A stretch of DNA of 64,000 nucleotides from an uncultured Pseudomonadales bacterium. GTDB lineage: Bacteria > Pseudomonadota > Gammaproteobacteria > Pseudomonadales > Azotimanducaceae. Each line of letters opens with the position of its first letter. Within the stretch, counting starts at the first letter, position 1. Made by a program: the position numbers and the translations under genes. The DNA is taken from the NCBI GenBank assembly GCA_938017975.1, contig CALIKQ010000006.1, positions 120,556 through 184,555 on the forward strand. Direction: 5' to 3'. The notes below the pieces were generated by a model that was given only the letters and a program-made list of their open reading frames with translations, made no database searches and was not told where the DNA came from. This document shows positions 36,976 through 45,690 of this stretch, piece after piece.

Positions 36976-37806
36976 CTAAGATTTAGACGCTCGGCAGGGC
37001 TTTCCGTCTTTGCACACAAAGAAGTGACGCTCCGGATCAATTTGGAAGAGCACTTGGTCAGATTGCCTGGGATACATCACCGCCCCTTCAGGAGCAAATT
37101 GCACGATGTAAGCTTTTCTCACATCGCTTGTTAAGTTTGGACCAGTTCGGTGCGGCGTGAGTGAGGAAAAAACCACAATATCGCCCACATCAGCCTCAAT
37201 GGCCACAGGACCAAGGGCTGCCTCATCCTCATCAGTCAAGCACTGATAACCCAGATCCGTGACCCAGTGCTTCAAGGTTCCATGACGATGAACACCCGGA
37301 ACCACCCATGGGCAACCATTTTCAGTGGTTGCAGGCGTTAAAGGTACCCAACACGTGAGATAGTTTTCGGGGCTGACATAGGTGTAACCGTTGTCTTGAT
37401 GCCAGGGAAATTCCTGAGGTGTTTCTGGCTTTTTATAAACCAGCTGATCCCAGTACAACCGAACATCAGGACCAATTAAATCCGCTGCCAACCCGGCAAA
37501 AACGGGCTGGTGGACAAAATCTCGAGCTGCCTGGGAAACTTTTACAATGTGAATTGTAAAAGTGATCTCATCCGCTCGATTGATATAAAAATGCCCCGCG
37601 TGCTCATCACGGAGTGCTTGCTCGCGCGCAGCTTCCAGATCATCGGCATCTTTAAGCAATGCCTCTATCGCAGACTTCGGTATGGCGTTCTTCAGTAAAA
37701 AGCAGCCTTGATCGTTCCAGAGTTTTGCCGCTTCTGCGCTCAAAACCTGGTAGGGCGCTTCTGGCGAGGCCCATTTAAAATCAGTGCTCCGGGGGTCTAA
37801 CTTCAT
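36976..37806 (-). CDS. Phytanoyl-CoA dioxygenase (PhyH) family protein
   Basis: This family comprises Fe(II)/2-oxoglutarate-dependent oxygenases. The 276-residue protein shows the iron motif HxD in [15 protein letters not shown] and the distal His with a following Arg in [11 protein letters not shown]; the second strand includes [13 protein letters not shown]. The catalytic residues appear intact. The substrate is unknown; homologues hydroxylate lipids, small metabolites or natural products. Its start overlaps the stop of the pterin dehydratase gene by four bases, so they are translated together. Confidence 0.9.
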   Translation of the reverse strand: MKLDPRSTDFKWASPEAPYQVLSAEAAKLWNDQGCFLLKNAIPKSAIEALLKDADDLEAAREQALRDEHAGHFYINRADEITFTIHIVKVSQAARDFVHQPVFAGLAADLIGPDVRLYWDQLVYKKPETPQEFPWHQDNGYTYVSPENYLTCWVPLTPATTENGCPWVVPGVHRHGTLKHWVTDLGYQCLTDEDEAALGPVAIEADVGDIVVFSSLTPHRTGPNLTSDVRKAYIVQFAPEGAVMYPRQSDQVLFQIDPERHFFVCKDGKPCRASKS

Positions 37807-38084
37807 CGACTTTCAACGGCAGCTGTCTGAAAAGACGGAAGCGCTGAGATGGCTGCAGCCAAAGCGTAATCCTGATCCGTCAATTGATCGCCAGCATCAT
37901 GGGTCGTAAGGGTAATCTCCACCAGATTATAAACATTGCGCCAATCTGGGTGGTGATTCATTGCCTCGGCAAGGTCTGCAGTCGCCTGCATAAAAGAAAA
38001 AGCTGATTTAAAGTCATCGAACCGCAGAGCAATCGTTAGCGCCCCGGGTCCTTCTTGCCAACCTGGTATCTTTTGATTTGTCAT
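37803..38084 (-). CDS. phhB: Pterin-4a-carbinolamine dehydratase
   Basis: The enzyme recycles the tetrahydropterin cofactor of aromatic amino acid hydroxylases. The 93-residue protein has the family signature [18 protein letters not shown] followed by [18 protein letters not shown], with both active-site histidines. It lacks the usual neighbour phenylalanine hydroxylase and is instead coupled to a PhyH gene. The symbol is by family resemblance. Confidence 0.92.
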   Translation of the reverse strand: MTNQKIPGWQEGPGALTIALRFDDFKSAFSFMQATADLAEAMNHHPDWRNVYNLVEITLTTHDAGDQLTDQDYALAAAISALPSFQTAAVESR

Positions 38085-38147
38085 GACGGCATCAAAACAG
38101 AATTAATACCCAGACTCAATCCTAAGATCACAACCTGATACACTGCA

Positions 38148-39959
38148 ATGATGAACTCAGATATCACATCAGACAGCAATCCGTCAGCTGCTCAAACACT
38201 GCCCAGACCGGAATATCCCAGACCCAATTTTGTCCGCGAAAAATGGCTCAACCTTAACGGGCCTTGGTCGTTTCGCGCCGACCCAGAAAATCTTGGGTTG
38301 AACCAACATTGGTTCGATGGCTTCTCAAGCGACGACTTGATCACGGTTCCCTTCGCGCCTGGCAGTCAGGCGAGTGGGGTTCAAACCGTCGATCACTGCA
38401 ATACCGTCTGGTATTGCCGAGCATTACCTCCACTTGACTGGAACAGTGACGCAATACTGCTCAACATCGGCGCAGCGGACCATGCAACGACAGTCTGGAT
38501 CAATGGACAACACTTGCTTGACCACCGAGGGGGCTACAGCCCAATTCAAGGAGATATCAAACCTTTTCTCACCGAAGCTAATAATTTCATCGTCTTTCGG
38601 ATCAGCGATACAACATCTTGGCAACAGCCCCGCGGAAAACAAGCTGGAGACACGAAGTGGCCGATTGATTACGACGGCATCATTGGCATTTGGCAAACCG
38701 TTTGGCTTGAACCGGCCTCTTCACTCCGTATTGAAAGTGTTGGTTATCGATATCACGCCGCTGAACAACGACTTCAAATCTCCGTGGGGCTCTCAGGACA
38801 CAGTGAGGCTGAGATAAAGGTCACGCTTCATCAAAGCGAAGCGCAGAGCATCAAGGTATCGAAAAATTGTGCATTGCGGTCTGAAGTGGTTATCAATCTT
38901 GAAGTACCCCATCCGAGGCTTTGGTGCCCTGATGATCCCTACCTGTACCCGATTACCCTTCAAATTTACCAAGACCAGGCCCCAGGAGATCAGGTCCTGA
39001 GTTATACCGGGCTGAGGACCATTGATATTGATCGCGGCGCGCTCCAGCTCAATGGTCAGAAACTCTATGTTCGCGGGATTCTTGACCAAGGTTATTTTGA
39101 GCAGGGCTGGTACACCGCAGTTTCAGATGAAGCCCTAAAGCGAGATGTCGAGCTGACTTTGGCAATGGGCTTTAACTTGGTTCGCAAGCATCAAAAAATC
39201 GAAGACCCTCGCTACCTATTCTGGGCAGACCAACTTGGGCTTCTTGTATGGAATGAAATGCCGTCTGGCCGCATTTTTTCAAAATCTCTAATACAAGACC
39301 TTACACTTGAATGGATGGCCATCATTGAGCGAGACCAAGCTCATCCGAGTATCGTGGGCTGGGTGCCATTTAATGAGTCATGGGGAATATGGAATCAGCG
39401 ACAGCGGCCCGAGCAACGTCATTTCGTCGACGCTATTTTTCATCTGACCAAGGCACTTGATCCTTCTAGACCCGTGGTTGGGAATGATGGATGGGAATAC
39501 TCAATGGGGGATCTGTGGACATTACATCTCTATGATACAACCCAAAAAACACTAGAATCTCGGCTCCAAGCGCTGATCGAGGTGCCCAGTGGGCCGGTAC
39601 ACGATGGCGCCGAGCCTCGGGCCGGTGCCCTACCGGGAGCAGACCCGACGGGAAAGCCTATTTTATTGACCGAATGCGGGGGAATCGGCCTGCTCACTGC
39701 CGAGGCACTTATGGACGATGCCCCTTTTGCTTATGGGGACCTACCAAAAACCGTCGCCGAACTTACCCATCGAACTGAGGCGCTATTGGCGGCAATCAAC
39801 GCCACGAGGGCCATAGAGGGTTTCGTCTGGACCCAATTCACCGATGTTCAGCAAGAGATCAATGGCCTACTGACCTTCAATCGCGAGCCTAAAATACCGC
39901 TGGAAACATTGCGATCAATGATTTTAAAGGTCGGTCAACAAAAAGTAGATCTGGCATGA
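38148..39959 (+). CDS. Glycoside hydrolase family 2 enzyme
   Basis: GH2 enzymes cleave beta-galactosides, glucuronides or mannosides. The 603-residue protein has an N-terminal jelly-roll (about residues 28-195, with LNGPWSFRADPENLG), an immunoglobulin-like domain, and a TIM barrel with the acid/base E410 in FNESWG and the nucleophile E509 in TECGGIG. No signal peptide is visible, so it is probably cytoplasmic. The substrate cannot be told from the sequence. Its stop overlaps the start of the serine-hydrolase homologue by four bases. Confidence 0.92.
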   Translation: MMNSDITSDSNPSAAQTLPRPEYPRPNFVREKWLNLNGPWSFRADPENLGLNQHWFDGFSSDDLITVPFAPGSQASGVQTVDHCNTVWYCRALPPLDWNSDAILLNIGAADHATTVWINGQHLLDHRGGYSPIQGDIKPFLTEANNFIVFRISDTTSWQQPRGKQAGDTKWPIDYDGIIGIWQTVWLEPASSLRIESVGYRYHAAEQRLQISVGLSGHSEAEIKVTLHQSEAQSIKVSKNCALRSEVVINLEVPHPRLWCPDDPYLYPITLQIYQDQAPGDQVLSYTGLRTIDIDRGALQLNGQKLYVRGILDQGYFEQGWYTAVSDEALKRDVELTLAMGFNLVRKHQKIEDPRYLFWADQLGLLVWNEMPSGRIFSKSLIQDLTLEWMAIIERDQAHPSIVGWVPFNESWGIWNQRQRPEQRHFVDAIFHLTKALDPSRPVVGNDGWEYSMGDLWTLHLYDTTQKTLESRLQALIEVPSGPVHDGAEPRAGALPGADPTGKPILLTECGGIGLLTAEALMDDAPFAYGDLPKTVAELTHRTEALLAAINATRAIEGFVWTQFTDVQQEINGLLTFNREPKIPLETLRSMILKVGQQKVDLA

Positions 39960-40828
39960 GTCAGATCTCTGAATTTGAACAACTCTGTAAGGCACAGAAT
40001 ACGGCGCAGATCTCAATCAGCCAGGGCGGCAAGATCGTCTTTGATAGAACTTTTGTTGAAGATCCCATTGACGTCTTCGCGGTCCAAAAAGGGATCATCT
40101 CCATTTTGATTGCCATCGCTGAAACCCGCTACTTTCTCGAACGCTATGACGCGATGAATCATATCCTGACGCCGGAATGGACTCAGCTGTCAAAACCCGA
40201 CGAAGCCAGCCTAACCGTCGAAATTCTAATGAATATGACAACAGGTATGGATGAGTCGCTTAAAGCGAAGGGAACCATGGGTAAAGACTGGGCCTACAAC
40301 AACGTCGCTTATCAAAAGCTCAAAGAAGCGCTCGAAATCCAAACTGGCATGACGCTACAAGCCATTACCGAGCAATGGTTGCTGGCACCCCTTGGGCTCA
40401 GTGGAATGACCTGGCGTACACGAGCAGCTGATGGTGAGGGTCGTACTTTCTCTGCGCTTCACTCAACCGCACAAACACTGCGCGCCATCGGCGATGGCTT
40501 GTTGTTCCAAGAGTTGGTGGAATCGAGCTATCTCGATCAACTCGAATCCCCCGGCAAGAGTACAAATCCAGCATGGAATCTGCTCTGGTGGACGAACCGG
40601 GCACAGTCGCACCAGCTACCCGGTAGGCACGAAATTATCGAGCGTGCCTTATTGCCCGCAGCACCAGAGGACCTGATCAGCGCCAGAGGTTTACTCGGCC
40701 AACATCTTTCACTATCACGTAGACATGAACTGGTAGTGGCACAAACCCGCTTGCGAGGAGAAGGCGTAAGCGATCGAGAACCCGGACAAACTGAATTCTG
40801 GTCAGCTGTTACAGCCTTATACTGCTAA
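39956..40828 (+). CDS. Serine-hydrolase homologue (class C beta-lactamase fold) with catalytic Ser replaced by Ala
   Basis: The fold is that of class C beta-lactamases and 6-aminohexanoate-dimer hydrolases. In these the nucleophile lies in an SxxK motif; here the corresponding residues are A42-V-Q-K45 (FAVQKGII), the codon being GCG. The YxN motif is kept as WAYNNVAYQKL. The 290-residue protein has no signal peptide. It is coupled to the GH2 gene by ATGA overlap. Loss of the serine suggests a non-catalytic or altered role; one base change (TCG to GCG) would explain it, so a sequencing error is possible. Confidence 0.85.
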   Translation: MSQISEFEQLCKAQNTAQISISQGGKIVFDRTFVEDPIDVFAVQKGIISILIAIAETRYFLERYDAMNHILTPEWTQLSKPDEASLTVEILMNMTTGMDESLKAKGTMGKDWAYNNVAYQKLKEALEIQTGMTLQAITEQWLLAPLGLSGMTWRTRAADGEGRTFSALHSTAQTLRAIGDGLLFQELVESSYLDQLESPGKSTNPAWNLLWWTNRAQSHQLPGRHEIIERALLPAAPEDLISARGLLGQHLSLSRRHELVVAQTRLRGEGVSDREPGQTEFWSAVTALYC

Positions 40829-40860
40829 ATCGAATCAAAAATACTGCTAAATCGAATCAA
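40819..40860 (+). repeat. 22-bp tandem duplication at the end of the serine-hydrolase homologue
   Basis: A 20-base sequence ATACTGCTAAATCGAATCAA occurs at 40819-40838 and again at 40841-40860. The first copy contains the stop codon of the preceding gene. This is a short slippage-type duplication in the gap before the acyl-CoA dehydrogenase. Confidence 0.9.
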
Positions 40861-40939
40861 GAGCGACGAGCGCAAACCGTTCCCTGGGAATCAAAATATG
40901 GTAGCCTTTTGAGCTCAACGACGCTTTAAGGAATGCATC

Positions 40940-42139
40940 ATGGATCTCTCTTTCGGTCCTGAATATGAAGATTTTCGCGACGAGGTCAAAACTTTCATCA
41001 AAGACAATCTTGATGATCAACCAAAACCAGGTGCCGGGCCCAAAAGTGAAGAGGTTCGCCAATGGCAAGCGAAGCTGATCGCAAACGGCTTTCATTCACG
41101 CACCATCCCAGCAGAGTATGGCGGTTTTGGTGCAGAACCAGACATCATCAAATCAAGAATCATTGCTGAAGAGTTTGGTGCGGCTCAGATGAATACCGGC
41201 TTCAGCGGCCAAGGCATCAGTATGCTCACGCCAGTGCTGCTTGAGATGGGCACGGAAGCGCAAAAGCAGCAATTTATTAAGAAAACGATTCATGGTGAGC
41301 TCATTTGGTGCCAAGGCTACTCCGAGCCCGGCGCTGGCAGTGATTTAGCCAGTCTAACCACCCGTGCTGAATTAGATGGTGATGAGTGGGTTATCAATGG
41401 GCAGAAAATCTGGACCAGCACCGCACATATTAGCGATTGGATTTTCTGCCTTGTCCGAACTGAACCCGAAGCGCCAAAGCATCAAGGCATTTCATTCCTG
41501 CTCTTCGAAATGAACACTCCAGGAATTGATGTCAGACCCTTGGTTGATATGACAGGAACGGCCAACTTCAACGAAGTTTTCTTTACCGATGTTCGCGTGC
41601 CTAAAGATCAAATCGTCGGACACCGGGGACAAGGCTGGCAGGTCGCAAACGCTATTCTTGGACATGAACGAGGATCCCTCGCACCGCCAGATGCGGCCAT
41701 GGCCAGATTAAACGGCGTCATTAAACTTATGCAGGAGGAAACTATCAGCGGCGAGCGGGTCATCGACAATCCAATTTTTCGAGATCGGTTACTGAAACTC
41801 CAGGGCCGGGTCATGGCGATGCAGTACAATGATATGCGCCTCCTCTCTGCAACGATCAATAAAAGCCAAGACACAAAGCTCGCGGGGATGGTGGTGAAAC
41901 TCATCGGCACAGAGCTCCGACATGAGATCGAATGTCTGGGGATTGATGTCATGGGCGAAATTGGCCTTTCCTATGGAGACAACCCTTATCTTCGAGGCAA
42001 TGGGTCCTGGCAATACCAATACATGTATTACCTGGGTCTGATCATCGGGGGCGGTACCTCGCAAATCCAGAAGAACATCATCAGCGAAAGGGGGCTTGGC
42101 ATGCCGAAAGAACCCAAAATCGCCCAGACGGGGGTCTAA
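40940..42139 (+). CDS. Acyl-CoA dehydrogenase, first subunit of a coupled pair
   Basis: Flavin enzymes of this family put a double bond at the alpha-beta position of acyl-CoAs. The 399-residue protein has the FAD motif GYSEPGAGSDLASL, and WTSTAHISDWIFCLVRT. The usual C-terminal catalytic Glu (in YEGTSQ) is Gly here, in IIGGGTSQIQK, while a Glu is found at the alternative position used by isovaleryl-CoA dehydrogenase (ILGHERGSLA). A good AAGGA site precedes the ATG. The following gene begins at its stop codon. The pair resembles the alpha2-beta2 steroid-type dehydrogenases. Confidence 0.93.
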   Translation: MDLSFGPEYEDFRDEVKTFIKDNLDDQPKPGAGPKSEEVRQWQAKLIANGFHSRTIPAEYGGFGAEPDIIKSRIIAEEFGAAQMNTGFSGQGISMLTPVLLEMGTEAQKQQFIKKTIHGELIWCQGYSEPGAGSDLASLTTRAELDGDEWVINGQKIWTSTAHISDWIFCLVRTEPEAPKHQGISFLLFEMNTPGIDVRPLVDMTGTANFNEVFFTDVRVPKDQIVGHRGQGWQVANAILGHERGSLAPPDAAMARLNGVIKLMQEETISGERVIDNPIFRDRLLKLQGRVMAMQYNDMRLLSATINKSQDTKLAGMVVKLIGTELRHEIECLGIDVMGEIGLSYGDNPYLRGNGSWQYQYMYYLGLIIGGGTSQIQKNIISERGLGMPKEPKIAQTGV

Positions 42140-43203
42140 TGGAATTTGGATTATCAGAGGAGCAAAAGCTCCTTCAAGACAGCCTTACGCGATTTCTTAA
42201 AGAGCAAGTCTCGCTGGATCACATTCGAGAAGTTGCGGCTGGCGAAAGCAACGATGCGATGGCTTGGTCGGGCCTGTCCGAGCTAGGCATTCCAGGACTC
42301 ATTATTCCTGAAAGTCATGGCGGCGTCGGCCTTGGAATGCTAGATGCGGTGGTTGTTGCCGAAGCTTTGGGTTATCACATCACCCCCGGGCCCTTCATCA
42401 GTACTGCCGTTATAGCGCCAACGATGCTCATGGCCGCGGGCCAGACCGAGCGACTGACTGACGTTGCAGCGGGGCAGTATCGAATCGGGGTAGCACTGTC
42501 CGAGGCGATTGGGTCTCGGCTTGACGCCGGCATCTCGGTAACCGATGGTACCGCGACCGGCAAAGCGCTCTTTGCCCTCGACAGTGAGGCCGACAGCTAT
42601 CTTATCAATGGTCCTGATCACAGTCTGTATTGGGTCGATGCAGGAGACCCCGGATTCAGTAGAAAATTGCTGACCACCATCGATAAAACGCGAACAATTT
42701 GCGAACTTCAGCTCAATAAGGCATCAGTTCAGCTGGTCTCAGCGGATCCGGGCGTGCTTCTGGCTGGGATCGATGCTGGCCGAGTGATTCAGGCTGCCGA
42801 TTCTTTAGGCGCTGCGCAGTGTATGCTCGATCAAGCGGTTGCTTACTCCCTACAACGTGAGCAGTTCAATCGCGTGATTGCATCATTTCAAGCGGTCAAA
42901 CACATGTGCGCTGAAATGGCCTCGCAACTCGAGCCTTGCCGCTCGCTGGTCTGGTACGCTGGCCACGCAATGGCAACAGCCAGCGACGATGCGCGCCTTA
43001 CCGCTTGTCATGCCAAAGCGCATCTCAGCGAGGTTGCCCAGTTCGTCGCAAGAACCAGCACCGAGGTCCATGGCGGCATGGGTTTCACTGATCTTGTCGG
43101 ACTACACTATTGGTTCAAACGCATCGGCGCTAACCGGCAGTTGCTGGGTTCTCCAGAACTCGTGCGAGAAGAGGCCGCCAGAGCGCAGAACCTTGTGGCT
43201 TAG
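42139..43203 (+). CDS. Acyl-CoA dehydrogenase homologue, second subunit of the pair
   Basis: The 354-residue protein is shorter and more diverged. It keeps the C-terminal helices (RTSTEVHGGMGFTDLVGLHYWFKR), but the position of the catalytic Glu is occupied by LLGSPELV and the alternative site reads GIDAGRV, so no catalytic Glu is visible at either place. It begins at the last base of the upstream stop codon (TAATG). It is therefore inferred to be the non-catalytic partner in a hetero-oligomer. Confidence 0.9.
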   Translation: MEFGLSEEQKLLQDSLTRFLKEQVSLDHIREVAAGESNDAMAWSGLSELGIPGLIIPESHGGVGLGMLDAVVVAEALGYHITPGPFISTAVIAPTMLMAAGQTERLTDVAAGQYRIGVALSEAIGSRLDAGISVTDGTATGKALFALDSEADSYLINGPDHSLYWVDAGDPGFSRKLLTTIDKTRTICELQLNKASVQLVSADPGVLLAGIDAGRVIQAADSLGAAQCMLDQAVAYSLQREQFNRVIASFQAVKHMCAEMASQLEPCRSLVWYAGHAMATASDDARLTACHAKAHLSEVAQFVARTSTEVHGGMGFTDLVGLHYWFKRIGANRQLLGSPELVREEAARAQNLVA

Positions 43204-43383
43204 TCTCGGTAGCGCAGCCCGCTACCTAATGCGGCACGGGCCCCCAGCAAGCCGGGTAATCATTGATTCAATTCCTTAATCGACACTCGCCAGACGACGC
43301 AACATCGCTGAATCCCTCGGCAGACTGACCGCGTCCTCTGCTCAATTTTATTCAAGCTGCGCGCAAAGCTGCACTTTCGTGAA

Positions 43384-43400
43384 CGTTTTCGATTAAAACG
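43384..43400. promoter_or_regulatory. CGTTTT/AAAACG dyad before the exported hydrolase gene
   Basis: CGTTTT, five bases, AAAACG forms a perfect dyad about 40 bp before the start codon. It may be an operator. No regulator gene lies next to it, so this is a weak call. Confidence 0.3.
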
Positions 43401-43436
43401 ACACGTGAATTTCTCAGATTGTTATACAATTGACGG

Positions 43437-44969
43437 ATGTCCACATCCGACATCAGCCTTAGCAACACTTTCATTCGACTGGCATTCATTCTTGGTTTGT
43501 GGGTACCCCTGTCGGTTCCCATAGCTGGGGCAGCAGACCTTTTGTTACCTTGCGACCCAGAGCTACACCCTGATGTGATTGCTTATGAACCTGAAGCACA
43601 GTGTGCAGACATCAAAGTACCAGAAGCGCCCGACCATAACGAGCGCATCATCACCCTATCAGTGGTCGTTCTTCCGGCGACCACTCGAGAGCGCGTTGAG
43701 GATCCCATTGTGTTACTTGCTGGTGGACCAGGGCAGTCGGCCATCGAGGTTGCTCCCGACTGGGCCGCCCGCTTTGAAAATCTTCGCAAGACGCGGGATT
43801 TTCTCATCATGGATCAAAGAGGCACGGGGCGTTCCAACTCACTTGCCTGCGCGGAGCAATTAGATCCTATATTAGAGGTCTTAGAAGATCAGACGAACTC
43901 GGTTGAGGAAGCCCTAGAGATTCAAGTCGAAGCCCTGCGAGATTGCTTGATCCAACTTGATGCCGACCCGACCTATTACGGCAGCCAAAACGCGGCGATC
44001 GACCTAGAATTTGTTCGCAAGCACTTAGCTTACCCAGCGCTGAACCTCTTTGGCATTTCCTACGGAACAAGGATGGCATTCATTTACGCGCGACAATACC
44101 CAGAATCTGTCAGAAGTTTATTGCTCGATGCGGTCGCGCCGACAACCATGATCATCCCAGAACGCGTCGGCTTAGATGCAGACATCGCTTTCCGCATGAT
44201 CGAGATAGAGTGTCAATCGAACATTGACTGTCAAAGTGCCTTTCCTGACCTCAAAGGGACACTCAGAAAAGCCGAAACCTTATTGCGTGAACTTGACCAA
44301 GACCTTTTAGCGATCGATCCGTTAACCGGCGAGCGAACATTCGCCAAGCCAGACGCCCGACTGATAAATCGTATATTGCGCAGCGCACTGTACAGCCGAG
44401 GTTTACGTCAGCTCGTGCCGCTCGCAATCAGTGAGGCCGCCGAGGGGCGGCTTGAGGTCCTGCTCGGAATGGGTGCCGTTTTAAACCCCGAATCCAATTC
44501 CTCTGGCATGAGCCTGGGCATGATGGCCTCGGTCCTTTGTAGCGAAGACATGACCCAGATGAAAGCCATCCAGCACGGTGAAATCTTCGACAATGCCTTG
44601 CAAGAATTGTTGACCGAATTGTGTGGCTTTTGGCCGCACAAGGCCGTCAGCGAGGACTATTTTGAACCCGTCCGTTCAAACATACCGGCGCTGTTGATGT
44701 CTGGCACGCTCGATCCGATTACTCCGCCAAACTACGCGAATGAGGCAATGCGCACGTTGACCGCCGCTCAGCACATCGAAGTCCTCGGCGGCACCCATGG
44801 CGTTGGCCATCTTGGCTGCATACCAGAGCTGATCGAAACTTTCTTAAGCGCGCTTTCTAATCCGGAAGTCGATACCAGCTGCATCCAAGATATTGGACCT
44901 CGACCCTTCTTTACGAGCCTTGCAGGCCCCTTTATCAGAGAAACCGACGGGGAAGCCCATCATGATTGA
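43437..44969 (+). CDS. Exported alpha/beta hydrolase with TAP-like C-terminal domain
   Basis: This family (tripeptidyl aminopeptidase-like) cleaves N-terminal residues of peptides or esters outside the cytoplasm. The 510-residue protein has a signal peptide cleaved near residue 32 (PIAGA-ADLL), oxyanion region LLAGGPGQSA, DQRGTGRSN, the nucleophile elbow GIS(208)YG, and a C-terminal TAP domain with ALLMSGTLDPITPPNYA and the catalytic His in GGTHGVGHLGC. It is the first gene of a three-gene unit with an ABC exporter; its end overlaps the ATPase start by eight bases. Confidence 0.92.
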   Translation: MSTSDISLSNTFIRLAFILGLWVPLSVPIAGAADLLLPCDPELHPDVIAYEPEAQCADIKVPEAPDHNERIITLSVVVLPATTRERVEDPIVLLAGGPGQSAIEVAPDWAARFENLRKTRDFLIMDQRGTGRSNSLACAEQLDPILEVLEDQTNSVEEALEIQVEALRDCLIQLDADPTYYGSQNAAIDLEFVRKHLAYPALNLFGISYGTRMAFIYARQYPESVRSLLLDAVAPTTMIIPERVGLDADIAFRMIEIECQSNIDCQSAFPDLKGTLRKAETLLRELDQDLLAIDPLTGERTFAKPDARLINRILRSALYSRGLRQLVPLAISEAAEGRLEVLLGMGAVLNPESNSSGMSLGMMASVLCSEDMTQMKAIQHGEIFDNALQELLTELCGFWPHKAVSEDYFEPVRSNIPALLMSGTLDPITPPNYANEAMRTLTAAQHIEVLGGTHGVGHLGCIPELIETFLSALSNPEVDTSCIQDIGPRPFFTSLAGPFIRETDGEAHHD

Positions 44970-45690
44970 GGTATCGGGACTGAGGAAATCTTTCGGTGAT
45001 GTTACAGCGCTCAAGAGCGTTTCGTTTTCTGCTCAAAATGCCAAAGTCACCGGATTGTTGGGGCCTAACGGTGCCGGAAAATCAACGAGCTTACGGGTTC
45101 TGTACGGCCTGATTAAACCTGACATCGGGTGGGCGAAAATCGACGGCCTCGATGTCAGCCTCGAACGGCTCAAAGCCCAAGCCAGATTAGGTGTATTGCC
45201 AGATGGTCACGGACTTTATGCGCGGCTGACCGCAAGAGAGCATATGGCTTTTTTTGGTCGACTGCATGGAATTTCGCCTGACGTTCTCGAGCAACGCAGC
45301 GATGAGTTAATCCGTATGCTCGATATGCAAACCATCGCTGATCGACGTACAGAGGGGTTTTCCCAGGGCGAGCGCATGAAGGTTTGTCTTGCTCGCGCTC
45401 TGATTCATAGTCCCGATAATATTGTGCTCGACGAACCCACCAACGGTCTTGATGTCATGACCACACGCAAAGTTCGTGAGCTGATCAACGAGCTAAAACA
45501 ACTCGGCCTTTGTGTTCTTTTTTCTAGCCACATCATGCACGAGGTTTCGAGACTCTGCGACGAAATCGTGATCATCGCAGAGGGCCAAGTCGTTGCCCAA
45601 GGGGTTCCAGATGCCATCCGCGAAAGCGCAGGCGAGGACAATCTTGAGGACGCTTTTGTCATTCTTTCCGAGCGAGCAGCCCGTTTATGA
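44962..45690 (+). CDS. ABC exporter ATP-binding protein (NatA-like)
   Basis: From the ATG at 44962 the protein is 242 residues, starting MIEVSGLRKSFGDV. An open frame extends upstream inside the hydrolase gene but is not family-like. It has Walker A GPNGAGKST (residues 34-42), the signature FSQGERMKVCLARAL, Walker B NIVLDEPTNGLD, and the H-loop SSHIMHE. The sequence resembles the ATPase of the NatAB sodium exporter, though the substrate is not known. It overlaps the permease gene by four bases. Confidence 0.94.
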   Translation: MIEVSGLRKSFGDVTALKSVSFSAQNAKVTGLLGPNGAGKSTSLRVLYGLIKPDIGWAKIDGLDVSLERLKAQARLGVLPDGHGLYARLTAREHMAFFGRLHGISPDVLEQRSDELIRMLDMQTIADRRTEGFSQGERMKVCLARALIHSPDNIVLDEPTNGLDVMTTRKVRELINELKQLGLCVLFSSHIMHEVSRLCDEIVIIAEGQVVAQGVPDAIRESAGEDNLEDAFVILSERAARL

